Source of the DNA: Thamnaconus septentrionalis
Taxonomy: Eukaryota; Chordata; Actinopteri; Tetraodontiformes; Monacanthidae
NCBI GenBank assembly: GCA_009823395.1
Contig: CM020502.1
Coordinates: 16,719,944 to 16,783,943, forward strand
Direction of reading: 5' to 3'
DNA length: 64,000 bases
Shown: piece by piece, positions 12,642 through 23,482 of the stretch
Numbering within the stretch: the stretch's first letter is position 1
Layout of the letters: every line of letters begins with the position of its first letter
The notes under the pieces: generated by a model
What the model was told of the DNA's origin: nothing
The model's input: the letters and a program-made list of their open reading frames with translations, nothing else
Databases searched by the model: none
Position numbers and translations under genes: made by a program

Positions 12642-13230
12642 TTGTCTTTTTATGACCTTGAACGAGTGACTCATGCCTCCATCGGCACTCAATTGGATTA
12701 CTGCAACACTGTACACTGGCATTATCCAGGTCTTTGTAGTGCAGCCGCAGCTTGTCCAAAATTCTGCGACATGTACAATATCACCATTTCGCTGTGGTTC
12801 TGGCCTCTCACCACTGCTTCGAAGCAGTTCCATTCAGGATTTATTTATTTTATTTTTTTGTTTGTTTGCTTTCAAATCAATACACGGCCTGGCGCCAGAG
12901 TACCTCTGTGACATTATTCACATTAAGATTTCCCTGAGGGGACTGTGCCTTCTCAATCGTAGCTATATTGCGGAAGGTGCACCCTTCCTACGTTAGACGT
13001 GAGTTGGCTCTGTACATCTCTTTGCTAATCCATAGTGATTTGTGACATGTCCAAAAAAAATAATAATTATGGATTGAATTTGATTAGATATTGCAGCATA
13101 GGTTTGTCCAGGTCTGATATAATGGCAGTTGTAACAAGCCCTCAGTGATTTCCTGTTGTGGTTCCCACACACTTCAGGAACCTCACGTACAAAGACTGGA
13201 GTGGATTTCGCCTTCAAACGTGCTGCAATT
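12642..13230 (+). mobile_element. Decayed L2-like LINE, C-terminal reverse transcriptase part
   Basis: Three frames on the plus strand together show a LINE reverse-transcriptase end. Frame pieces include 'QLDYCNT' near 12690, a 'VQNSA'-like piece near 12750, 'HHFAVVLASHHC' near 12770 and 'FKSIHGLAPEYLCDIIHIK' near 12870-12930. The LDYCN, ITPVLASLHWLP and FK.LHGLAP.YL blocks are the usual landmarks of L2 and related clades. The frame changes several times and an AT-rich insertion interrupts the stretch near 12840-12865, so the copy is dead. The part after 12965 is uncertain. Confidence 0.72.
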
Positions 13231-13689
13231 TCAAATCTTGAACAGCATTTTCATCCCAAAAATATGGCTGTTCAAAACTTTTTGAATGGAATTGAATACG
13301 TGCCCCACTACTCCCATGGCACACCTCCATACTATATATCTATAGTAATGAGCATTGCAGGTTGGAATTTCTTTCATTCCACAATCGTTTACAGCAAAAA
13401 AAAAGAAATGTCACCGACTGTGAGCTAGAAACGCTTCCAAACGAAGTAGGAGTTTGGAAAAAATATGTAAATATGTCCACGGCTGACCGGATTAATGATT
13501 GGGCTTCATTATATCTCAGTGAATCTACGGGTCAGGAAGCAGGGTGGTTAGCAACATCTTGATTAGGACAGCTACTGTCACCTGAAGGCAATTTATCAAT
13601 GGCCTATTAGATGGATCATACTACAAATGTGACAGTGTACAGGGGAAAGTCAAGCAACTAAACACTCATGTCTTAACCCAGTTGGGAGC

Positions 13690-13960
13690 TGCAGTCACCA
13701 TGTGATACACCCTGTTCAAATCTGAAAATCAAACAAAGCCTTGTTAAGACAGTGATGGGGAGTCCACGCTTCAGCTCCTGCCCCATCAGTGAGCTGGGTG
13801 GATTTCCCAGCAGGGCCATATTCCAAATCAAGTGTAGGCCGACTATTTGAAGTTTCCATTTCCGCACTGCTCTTTGACTCTGAGGGAGACACCTGCTCTG
13901 CCATGACATCAATCAGCCTGCACCCCATTAGAATCTCTGATTTCCAGCTCCACTTTTTTT
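13690..13960. promoter_or_regulatory. Candidate conserved non-coding element
   Basis: A block of unique sequence without simple repeats, containing 'cccattagaatctctgattt' near 13925. It lies between LINE and MITE remnants. Support is weak and comes only from the lack of repeat signatures and the motif texture. Confidence 0.22.
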
Positions 13961-14376
13961 TTCTTCTGGCTCAAATCAAAAATCCATCTGTCTGGTCTGT
14001 TTGTGTTGTCTGTTTATGAGATCGCTCAGGCGGATGTATGTTAAAGCCCCTATGTGTCTGGCTTCCAGTTCTTGTTTTGCTTTCAACTGAATCTCGGCAT
14101 TTCAGTCGTTTGAAAGATTTCAACCTTTTGTAGTCCCCGATATCTTTCCCACGCTTTTTCCCCCTGTGTGAGTAATTTTGCTCCCATTTTTATACAGTGC
14201 GCTCAGTCTGGCAATACCAATAATCTGCCTTTGAGGCCCACTCTTTGACACGGCTTTCCTTTTGAATCAAAGTCAGGTTTCAGCTGTGTGTTTAGGTTAC
14301 TATATCTCTGGCCCATCACCCAGCCACTGAAGAACGCAATTAAGAGCAAAAATGAACCCCTATCATTTTATTAGCA

Positions 14377-14780
14377 CTAAAGGGAGCAGAGCTTTGGAAT
14401 TAGTAGATTGGTTGGTAGTCAAGAGATTTTGAGAGGAAACGGCGACATCAAGTGGTTACATTTTAGATCTCTTTCACTCACCCTCCCCCTCTGGAGTTTA
14501 CCAGTGAACTACAGGGGCCTGCGCAGACAAACCTAAATCCCTTATCCACCTTCTTCTTTTTAGGTTTGTTCAAGGATGCAAGCGTTCACGCTAAATATGA
14601 AACGTGTTGTCAGGCGAGCTGCATTGCCCACACCAGGCTGTGGCAGAAATATGGCTGTGCAGATCTCACACTCTATGTATTTTCTTATATAGATGATGTA
14701 TTTATGGGCAGTATATTAAGCTTTTACTAATACAAAAAAAAATGTAAATCAGGCCAAATTCTACACACTGGACCTTTAAA
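14377..14780 (-). mobile_element. MITE, inverted copy of 25219-25544
   Basis: The right terminus 'acactggacctttaa' is the exact complement of 'ttaaaggtccagtgt' that starts the copy at 25219. Inside, 'cggcgacatcaagtggt' is the exact complement of the matching sequence in the other copy near 25490, and 'aggccaaatt' also corresponds. The left terminus is degraded. The family, with TTAAAGGTCCAGTGT ends, is very common in fish by my recollection. There is no open frame. Confidence 0.75.
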
Positions 14781-16799
14781 TACCCAAGATGAGGTGTGTG
14801 AATCAGTATGTCGGTGATGTGCATGCATGTTCCGTAGTGTGGTGTGCATTATGTTGGATGCAAAAGGATAGTTGAGCAACTCCATCAGCCGACGCAAAGT
14901 GCTGCAATACGTAGCCTTGAGAACACAAGGTTCCGGTGTCCCCAATCTCTTGGTCACACCCCCTCCCCAGGCACAACAACAACACAGGAAACAGAACTAC
15001 ATCCAGGGTCATCAAGTCTTAATTTTCACATAATTGTCTTTTTCCCCCCTACTGCTGTACCTCGATATTTAAAGGCTGCGCTTGCTCGGGTTCAAAGATG
15101 ATGCGTCAGCAACGGAAGCGCATCCTGCACGCTGGTTTATGATTTCCATCCCCGCGGCAAAGCTTTATTTGTCGGCTGTGCTGCGCCGTCGCCATCATCA
15201 GTAACCGCCACTGTCACATTGGATTCGGCTGCAGCTGCACTTACTCATGATGTAACACTGCCTTACCGTGTCTGACTAATAGTGCAATTTGCTTCGGAAC
15301 ATAAGCTCTGCCATTTGCTCTCTAAATGCAGAACTGGTGCAGATGTCTTTGTTTCATTGCAAATTCCTTTTTGTTGTTTTTGTTTTATATTTGTCTTCAT
15401 TACTGAAGGCTTCTCTCCACAATGCTCTCACCATAGCCTCCTTGTATTGACATTAAAATTGAGCCAAGGAAAAAAATACTGTGATCATTTGGAAAACTCT
15501 TGCAGATTCTACGAGTGTCATTCTGCTTAAAAAGGACGTGCCAAACTTTTAAACCTTCTCTAAGAAGCACTTTAACATGCCTCATGTGAAAATGATGGTT
15601 TTCACCTGCTTTAGTCTGATTTTAGAAGTTATTTTCTGAACATGTACCAAGTTTCCCTGTCTGTTGGCATTGCTGCCATGAAACGGTAAGGCAACAGGTT
15701 ACACCTGGTGGTTAAACTGCTAATCTGTTAATCTAAAACAAAAATGAAGACCATGTGTCTAAACAGCTGTCCAAAATAATGTGTTGAATAGCATGTTACA
15801 GGAGAGAAAAAAAAATGCAATTTTGAAGGCTTGAGTTGTAACCAGCGGTTATTTGAATTACTCTTTGCTTTCTGTGGTCTCCAACCAGTCTGACCTCTGA
15901 CCCCTGACATCAACAAACATTTTCCTCCCACACGACTGCTGCCCCCTGTCTTTTCCTCAGTGCCGCCCTCTCTAAGCCATGAATGACGCTGCTCTGGCCA
16001 CCGTTTGTGCACCTTTACTTTTGATTCTTGCTGACAGTCTATGCATTCAGCTAACTTTTAAATTTGCGTTTAAATCCCATAATTTTTGTTTGAATTATTT
16101 GACATTGATTGTATTCTCTAGGAGGAGCTCCAGCCCGCAGTGCTAAAATGCCGATTTAACGGCAAAGGGAGAAAAAAAAAATCCTGAGCTGTCCGTCTCT
16201 CATTGACACAGTCCTTCGGCAAAGTGCGTCGCTAAACTGCCGTTGATTGATTTCTCTGTTTGCAAAATGCGAGGCAACCTTGGTGGAAACCGGACACGAT
16301 AAGGTCGTCCCTGGTTTCTATCTGAAGCGAATCGGAGGGGCTCACACCCCGAGCTGCCCGCGTGTCAGATGTGCACGCTTCGGAGGAAAAAAATAAATAA
16401 AATTTAAAAAATGAAATAAAAAATAAACGAGATTTCCTCCCGGCCGCTCTTTTCAGGGAGCTCCTATCAGCACGGAGAGCAGCTGTAGCCCCTGTGTTCA
16501 AATGCACCTTTGAATTTACCTCACAGCCTCGTGGCATTAAAGCAACCCGCGGCTCTGATGCTGACATTTGAGGCGGTGATTGAGGTTCCGCAGAGAGATG
16601 GGGTCACGGCTGGCGGCAACAGGTTGCCCAGTCCCCCCCCCATCCTCCCACACTCCCACCTGCCACCCCCCCTCACCATTATTCACAGATTCGTATTATC
16701 TTCGACACTCCACACGGTGACGGCTTCACACGCCCGAACGTCTCCAGACACAGCGTGCATGAAATCTGAATGTACGCGTGCATCCGGGTCGGTGCCTCT
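14781..16799. other. Non-coding stretch, no gene recognised
   Basis: The stretch is mostly unique. The segment 15080-15250 is GC- and CpG-richer and the segment 16230-16500 has scattered CpG. The C-rich stretch at 16628-16672 is low complexity. I found no defensible exon. Confidence 0.5.
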
Positions 16800-17150
16800 G
16801 AGCTAATTAGTCATGACAAACTAATCCTGCGGGAGGCGGCGATCGCAGCCGCGAGTGAATGCCATCTCTGTTTTCATGGCTCCGCGCTCTCGTCTTTGTG
16901 CGCGGAGCCAGATAACGGCAGCGGGGCCGGTGGAAAGAAGAAAAAAAATCTCCCCGCGTCGCCGCAAAGTGTCTGGCAATTTCATGGCCGCGCTCAGTTT
17001 GTCGAACGTTTCCCCCCTCGGGGGGCGAGTCAGAATATGCCATATGTGAGATTCAAAAGCGGGAGAGAGAAATCTGTGTTGTGAGCCGTATTGGCAAAAC
17101 AATTATCGTCAGTCTGTGATGTGGGTAATTATGCAGGTAGGCCAACATTA
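16800..17150. promoter_or_regulatory. Candidate conserved element, TAAT-motif and CpG rich
   Basis: The block opens with 'gctaattagtcatgacaaac' and continues through CpG-rich sequence (gcggcgatcgcagccgcg) to 'aacaattatcgtcag' and 'ggtaattatgcagg'. Clustered TAATTA-type cores with CpG-rich spacers and no repeats are typical of developmental enhancers. No ultraconserved identity can be claimed without alignment. Confidence 0.4.
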
Positions 17151-17328
17151 TTCAAATGTCGGAGGGCTGAGACAAAAACACACACAACTGTTGAAAAAGT
17201 AGTTTTGTTTATCTTTTTTTTCTACCCGTTACCTTTTTTTGGGCACAGTGCATCTCTGCAATGGAGTAAAGGTTGGATTCACACCTGAGGGTCCATTTCC
17301 TGGTCCGAATCTACGCCAGGATGATGCA

Positions 17329-17644
17329 TTAGCTGCGTTCCCATTACTCCTAGAATTGCGCAAAACCTAAATCTAAAAAACTGGTCATCAGAATCATTTT
17401 TACTGCTCATCAAATAGAAAAATACAACAACCATTCTTGACAGCAAACAAATATAAACAAACAAAAGTAAACGTAATTCTCGTAAAATCCCATTCCGCAA
17501 GACTTTACGAGAATTACAGTTCATGCACTTCACACCATTCAATGGAAGCACCTGCAAATCGCAATTGTACTTTGTTATATATAATTTATATAAAATGTAA
17601 TATTGCTTTTACTTTGCGAAAAGCTGTCATGGAAACGCAGCTAA
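17329..17644. mobile_element. Nested foldback MITE, about 316 bp
   Basis: The ends are inverted repeats: 'ttagctgcgttcccattac' on the left, and the complement of the right end reads ttagctgcgtttccatgac, with two mismatches in 19. Short flanking sequences 'tgatgca' (17322-17328) and 'tggtgca' (17645-17651) match at 6 of 7 positions and could be an aged hAT-type target duplication. A perfect 14-bp hairpin sits at the centre. No open frame is present. Confidence 0.68.
17473..17517. repeat. Perfect 14-bp hairpin at the centre of the MITE
   Basis: gtaattctcgtaaa (17473-17486) is the exact reverse complement of tttacgagaattac (17504-17517), with a 17-base loop. It lies almost exactly in the middle of the 17329-17644 element, so the element can fold on itself. 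Confidence 0.85.
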
Positions 17645-18339
17645 TGGTGCAACCTTCCACCTGGTCCGGTTTGTGTTCACAAGGGCTAAACTGAAAGGTT
17701 CCGGACATTGCAGAGAAAAGTCAAGTGACCACGAATGTCGTTCAGTTCTTGGTCATACAGTTGAAGTAGGCATCAGAAATAAACTGCTCCATAGTTCATT
17801 TTGTAGCGGACTGAGACCACCTGTCCCAGTCGGACCAGAGTGAATCGTATAGCGACCGTTGAGTCTCGGCCAGCGTTCATGACCGACTCAATCAAACCCC
17901 CACTTATACAAGGCTCATGTGAATGTGCCCTCAAACTAACTAAAAATCTGCTATTTGAAGTTTTTGAACTGAATAAAGGACTTGGAGATAGACATCTATC
18001 ATCTATTAAGAAGTTATTTCAGAAATGACCCTGTGGTATACCTTGTGTTTTAAAGCGTTTTGCATTTTTTGTTTTGCATTTAGTCATCGTAACTTCTTAG
18101 TTGTTTGTTTTCTTTGTTTTTTGTTTTAAGATCTTTTTCACACAAACACGCGCACACCCAGACACACACAGAGAAGCAAGGCTTCCAATATTGTCTGAGG
18201 TAAGCAGACAGATGGAGTAAACTTCGGGAAGCAGGGCAGAACCATGCTGCAAACCCTCTTTTTGTGACTGGGAAGCTCTGACTAATGCTTTCTAGAAATC
18301 CGTTGCTCCATTACCAAATCTGCAGCTTTTTTGGGGGGC

Positions 18340-18570
18340 TTTTTTTTTGTCCACCCCAAGATGTGTATCTGTTTGCAGAGTCGGCGGCGGCACCTCGCAG
18401 CCGGCCGGTTCAGAGCGTGACGTGCCGTCCGGAGGGCCTCAGTGCTTAGTGCTCCGTGTGAGTCACAGTGCGGGAGGATAAGGAGGATTAGCGTGGCGAG
18501 AGAGTTGCTCGTTTGAGAGACGGAGGTCAGCAGACGCTGCACCGCACGCTGCAACAGGCTCTGAGACGTG
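18340..18570. promoter_or_regulatory. CpG-enriched block
   Basis: Sequence such as 'gagtcggcggcggcacctcgcagccggccgg' style CpG-rich DNA stands out from its AT-rich neighbours, and a short (GT)n run follows at 18569-18586. No exon is recognisable on either strand. It may be a weak CpG island or regulatory element. Confidence 0.3.
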
Positions 18571-18589
18571 TGTGTGTGTGTGTGTGGTC

Positions 18590-20699
18590 TTGTGTGGCAC
18601 TAAATCTGGCACTGTGCGACAACTGTGAAACATGAGCGAGTCCCATTATGTTGTTTCAAAGGAAGGGGAAACAAAAACAAATGTGAAATTTGTCAGGAGA
18701 AATGGCAACAGTTTGATGAGTGTTGCCCCCCCTGCTGTGCTTGATGACAGAATAGCTGTTACAACAGTGCCATTGTTTTCTTCTCACCCCCTCAACCTTC
18801 TTGCTCAACTATCAGCAAAATATTGTCCGAAGCTTAAGGCATCATGGAGATTTTCTCATCATAGAGACCGATATTACAAATGTTTTTCAATAAAAACAAC
18901 TTATTGCATAATCTCAGTGTAGCAGAGATCATTTCCCCATAACAATAACTTATTTTGTATCTTTATATGATAACACAACTTATAGTTTGATCATTTCAAT
19001 AAGATAAAGGTTGTTTCTTGTCATAACAACTCATTATTACACAACATCAAAATAGCTAATTTCTTGTCATCTCTCCAGATTTCTTCATTGTATTTATATA
19101 TTCAATTGTTTTCCTGTGATAGCAAATGTATTTCTAGTTATCCTTAGATAACTTGTTTTTGTGCTATATTTATCCAGAGCCGAGTTAGTTGCCGAGTTAG
19201 ATTGGCTGGCAGGTTAGTGAGGTAGTCGGACGGCTGGTTAGCGGTTAGCTCAGAGAGTCCGCAGACCGTGGAGGGACTTTGATGCTGCAGCTTCAATCCT
19301 CAATGCCTAACATGGCCCACACAACAGCAGCTCTCCACAGCACTAAGTTCACTAGTTGCACATGAGCAGCAACCCACAGAGCGTGTCAGTCATTACTGAT
19401 GAGTCAGTCTGAAGGTCCTCGCTTGTGGACTTGGCAAAACTTGTTGCATGGTGAACAACATGCCACCCTTAAAAGAAAAGAAAGCACCACCTTGTGGCTC
19501 TGTTTATTATTGCAGTAGTAACACGCCAGTGTTACACAATATGCAGATGATCCAGCAGGTTCACGTGATCACGTCGTCCTGTTTTCGGCCTGGGAGAGCC
19601 GCTACTGGCTTCCTGCTCTGCTGTCAGCAGCAACTTAGCAGTCTGTCACGGCAAGATAACGAAATAAATGATGTTACAAATGGGAGAAAATGAACATCAA
19701 CTGACTCACTGCTAAAACACTTCCTTTCAAGCACCCGTGTGCATTTAGCTCCACATTAATTCAGTTCAGTGAAATCTGGAACAAAAAAAAGTGTGAAATG
19801 AGTTGGTGAGGTTTTGGTTCTCACTCAGAGAATTGTAAACTTGGCTGCCATTTTCAAGGCCACCCACCCTTTGGGAAAAAAAAAAAAAGGATCTATGCAG
19901 CTAAAACACTGCATAATGGTTGCAAAACTCAGTCAGTGTGTTGCATCATGTAACGATCACAGTTGTCCATTGTGCCCCATTGAATTTTGAGAAAGAAGAA
20001 AATGAGCGGGGGGTAAAAATGGTTTGTGCCCAAAAGCAGCTGGCCTGCAATTTGTCAGGTGGATCTGAGGATAGTTTCCAGCTTTGACATCCTTTTCACT
20101 TGATTCTGATAGCATTTTATTTTGTGTTTGTATTTATTACTGAGGCCAGTGTGTCAGATGGACAGTGGTGTCACTGGTGCTTCAAGCAATACATTGAGAT
20201 GTGCCTGCCTCAAAAGCAAGTGAAACCCGTTGCACAGTGAAAACATTGACACTGGACTTGCATTTTGTACGACCCACAAAATGACACACTGAAAAACAAA
20301 TCTAACAACACACACTGCAGCTGAGCACCCTGAGTATCGTTATCATGCAAACCTTCTTGCTGCAAGGAACTATTTTTGCACAGTTGAGCCATGTGCGGTT
20401 GTCAGTGTGGGTAGTTTTGTCTTTGCTTACTGTTCTCAGTATCAATGTGTGATCAGAACGAATTTCCCAATCTGCTAGCACGTCTGATAGCCTGCTACCC
20501 AGTTTTGTTTTGTTCTTTTCATTCGGGAAACCCTGGAGTCTCTCAGTCACTGACTGGTCACAATCACAGTGAGTTGCCTCCAAGCACAATCGCAGGTCTT
20601 TATATTTTAATCACGGGGACATAACAGTTGTTTAATCAGCCCAATATACACCCTGTATGTGTTCTGATGTCAACCCACTCAACAGCAACTGTTTCCTGT
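18590..20699. other. Non-coding stretch, nothing recognised
   Basis: AT-rich sequence around 18880-19160 contains many 'aacaactta' and 'cttgtcat' pieces. A small cluster of 'gttag' and 'gccgagttag' motifs lies at 19183-19252. I see no gene. Confidence 0.5.
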
Positions 20700-21060
20700 G
20701 AGTCACACTGCATTTCCATGTTCGCACCGGGTATCAAACATTCCCCTTCCTTTTTTATACTCACTTATACCGGCACCTGCAACTCGAATGCTTTCCGCAC
20801 GACCCCGGCGTCTACATTAATTAGCCCTTATTAGCATTTACATGGCGCACATTTGCAAGCGCAACGTCAGCCCCACAACTGTTCAGTGGTTTCCCGCTGA
20901 CGGACGGCTGATCCAGCTATGTTCAGCTGCAGCTCCCTCCAGATGCAGTCACGACGTCGTCTCCTCTTCCTCTGTCTATTTTCTAACTTTCAGTTTGTCA
21001 CGCCCTTGCAGGGAAACACAGCGACTCCTGTGGCTCATGTTGTTAAATTATGGACTGATT
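20700..21060. promoter_or_regulatory. Candidate conserved non-coding element
   Basis: This block contains 'cattaattagcccttattagc' style TAAT cores near 20815 and balanced unique sequence. There are no transposon marks. The call is by texture only. Confidence 0.28.
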
Positions 21061-21746
21061 TAAGTGACTTTCTGGATTTGCTTTTTAATTCGCTTTGTTT
21101 AGTTTTTCTGTTTGTTTTTTTGTGGGGTGGTGTTTTCTATTTTGTGCCTCATAAACGTAGAAACAGTTGTTTATCGTCTGTTTATTATCTATCAAGGAAG
21201 TGATTGTTTTCCGAATGAGTGAAGCTGTTGCTGCTTGACATTCAGCTACCGACCCAATAACAATTTGCAAGGCGATGGCTTAGCATGGAATTCTGCAAAA
21301 CAGATTAGCTCAGCATCACCCACTGCCAGCCCATTGGCTGATGTCTGATTGACTTGATGAGCAAGGCAAATCAGCAGCTCCCCCTTTGTCGATATACTAA
21401 TGAATCCATAGGAAAGACAAAGGTACAGTGCAGGAATGACACTTAGTCCTTTTCATCTGAACAGCCATAAATGAACCCAAATAGAAAGAAGCAGTTGCTG
21501 CTCTTTATTGAAGTCTTGTATTGAGCATTCATTCAAAGCAAAGTACAACTTTAATGCAATTAGTTATTGAAAATTTAAGACTTGTCAAAACAAGAAACCT
21601 GTTTGTTTGTTTTTTATATGCATATTTATGTAGTTTCATGGATGCTTTTACAGTTATAAATATGAATGGATCTTAAACTATTCACATCAATGCTGGTTCT
21701 GTCATTCAGCACAGCTATTTAAAAGACTGACTGTTGATAGAAATGG

Positions 21747-21855
21747 ATGTCACCCATCAGTTTGTGAATTCCCGTTGGGAAGCCTAGAGATTGGTTCCCA
21801 GATCAGCAACATCTTGTTTCTGGTTCATTTTGAAAACAGGAGATTGCAGATTTGG

Positions 21856-21924
<69 letters not shown>

Positions 21925-22095
21925 TGTGTGTGTGTGTGTGTGCGCTACTGCAGATGGGTAATCACTGAGGGTGAGTGCAGTGTGTGCCCTAACACCTGCC
22001 CACCCACCACAAAGCTACTACCTGGCTACTAAACTGTAGCCACACCATCAATGTTGTGACCATTTTTACTTGAAATTAGAGAAGAGCCAATTTTC
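21747..22095 (+). repeat. Dispersed repeat B, copy 1, carrying the (TG)n array
   Basis: The flanks of the TG array align with 45500-45790. Shared blocks are 'gatgtcaccca.cagtttg' versus 'gatgccacccattggtttg', 'gagattggtt', 'cagcaac' or 'cagcatcagct', 'ccagttcattttgaaa', 'atttggatgtgtg', 'cctgcccacc' and 'ctactaaactgtagccac'. A third fragment is at 53271-53353. There is no coding potential. The class is unknown; recollection suggests a common fish non-coding element. Confidence 0.72.
21857..21942. repeat. (TG)n microsatellite, about 86 bp
   Basis: An almost pure TG array interrupted once by TC near 21923. It starts exactly at the 'gatgtgtg' motif of the surrounding dispersed repeat, which in the other copy reads only 'gatgtgtgggtgg' (about 45613-45625). 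Confidence 0.97.
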
Positions 22096-22839
22096 AATGT
22101 TTTGTTTTTCTTTTACTAGTGATTTAGACCAGCAACACATTTGAATCAGTTTGCAAAGGTATGAGTTAAATACAAAGAGGGAATCCTGTGTTGACTTGTT
22201 TTAGTCCCTCCAAACAACATCATGTTCCTTTGTTTTTTGGCCACTTTTGTCTTGTTCTCGTTTCTGAAACTGTAAACTGTCAATGTTTACAATTGGCAGA
22301 ATGTGCTACGCTATGATTCCAGTTATGAACTGAATGCCTTCTATAGTTGGTCTTTTTCTGTGGAGACTTTTTTTGGCTTTAGATTCTGATTATCCTGCCC
22401 GCCACTGCTGATTCATTCAGTCTATTTCTAAGTATTAAGTATTCAAAGTTCACTAACACAATCCAAAGTCACTTTCATAGTGTCAGAATTGGCTGTCATG
22501 ATGAAAATCTAAAGGCAGATCGCTCCTCGAGGTCCATATAAAAAGAAATGAGGGCACTCTATAACTTCAAAGAGCAATGAGAACATTGAGTGCGTCTCGT
22601 CGCGCTGCTCTGAAATGTCAGTCTTTTCCCGCCAAGGACGGAGTCGCCAGGCTTGGAAGGTCCCCGGCCGCAGCAGTTGACACTGAAAGCTTTGAAATGA
22701 ATCATTTCGCATTCAGTGGGCGGGAAGGCGGGAGGGGACTTCTAACTTGGCTTCCTATGTACTGGAATAAGTTATGGATCTGACAAAAGGCCCTGAGGCC
22801 ACAAAAGGTAATGAGAGCGTACAGGCTTCACACTGGGTC
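22096..22839. other. Non-coding stretch, nothing recognised
   Basis: No gene or repeat is supported here. The right part (22560-22800) is GC-richer and could belong to the regulatory-like block that follows. Confidence 0.45.
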
Positions 22840-23240
22840 GAAGTGGCGAGTGATTAATAGACAAATACCATTAATCCGACTTATCGTTTGAGAAGTCGGC
22901 CCCCGTCTTCCAGCATCTGTGGTGATAAAGCACGGTCAAAGGAGTTCTTTCTGCGCGTCTGTTGGAGACGCACGGCCATTAATCACGTAGGGGGTGATCA
23001 GGACGGGGCTCCGATAAATGAGACAAAATTAAATGTGTGGAAAGAGAAAACCGAAATGTGCCGCCGCGCCGCTTTGATTAAGGCGTAATCCTGTAATCGC
23101 GCCACTAATTTCTCTCCTGCAACTTTCAATTAGTTCTTTGCACACGCTCGGAAGACGCTGAATGCATTCGCTGCTCGTCCTGCCGGAGGTGAACGCCGAG
23201 GCGAGGTCGCACCTGCGTCGGCCCGCCCCAAAACCCACTC
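22840..23240. promoter_or_regulatory. Candidate conserved non-coding element, strong texture
   Basis: The block carries repeated homeodomain-like cores: 'gtgattaatag', 'accattaatccg', 'ggccattaatcacg', 'gattaaggcgtaatcc', 'ccactaattt' and 'caattagttc'. These are set in CpG-containing unique sequence with no repeats. Six TAAT-type sites within about 300 bases is unusual compared with the rest of the window. Confidence 0.42.
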
Positions 23241-23449
23241 TTCACCACGCCGTCTGCAAAGACTGAGGATTTTAGTGGTTTTTTGACGGTGAACGTGGTG
23301 GATTTTAATGAGACACTTTGCCAGGCTTTTAGCCAAATAAGTGGATCCGAGTTCTTAGCTAATTCAGAATTCTTGGCAGTGACAAATGTCTTTACGAGAT
23401 GGGAGGGGCCCGTTGGCTTTTCTTTTGGATTTCTTGCTTTTCTTTTTTT

Positions 23450-23482
23450 AACTTTATTTATTTATTTATTTATTTTTATAGA
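23450..23482. repeat. (TTTA)n microsatellite
   Basis: A short run of TTTA/TTAT units followed by T-rich sequence. Confidence 0.9.

Larger units (their letters stand above)
17265..17940. mobile_element. hAT-like element, interrupted by a nested MITE
   Basis: Both ends carry the 'ttcacac.. tggtccg' and 'ggactgagaccacc ... cggaccagag' motifs seen in a common hAT-like fish family; the family is also present at 1625-1865. A palindromic part near 17810-17840 pairs 'ggactgagacc' with 'cggacc'-type sequence. The interval 17329-17644 is a separate MITE lying inside. There is no transposase frame. Confidence 0.45.

Noticed and set aside
19183..19252. Cluster of 'gttag' motifs suggesting a minisatellite
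   Set aside because: The spacing is irregular and only 'gccgagttag' is exactly duplicated, so no array can be defined.
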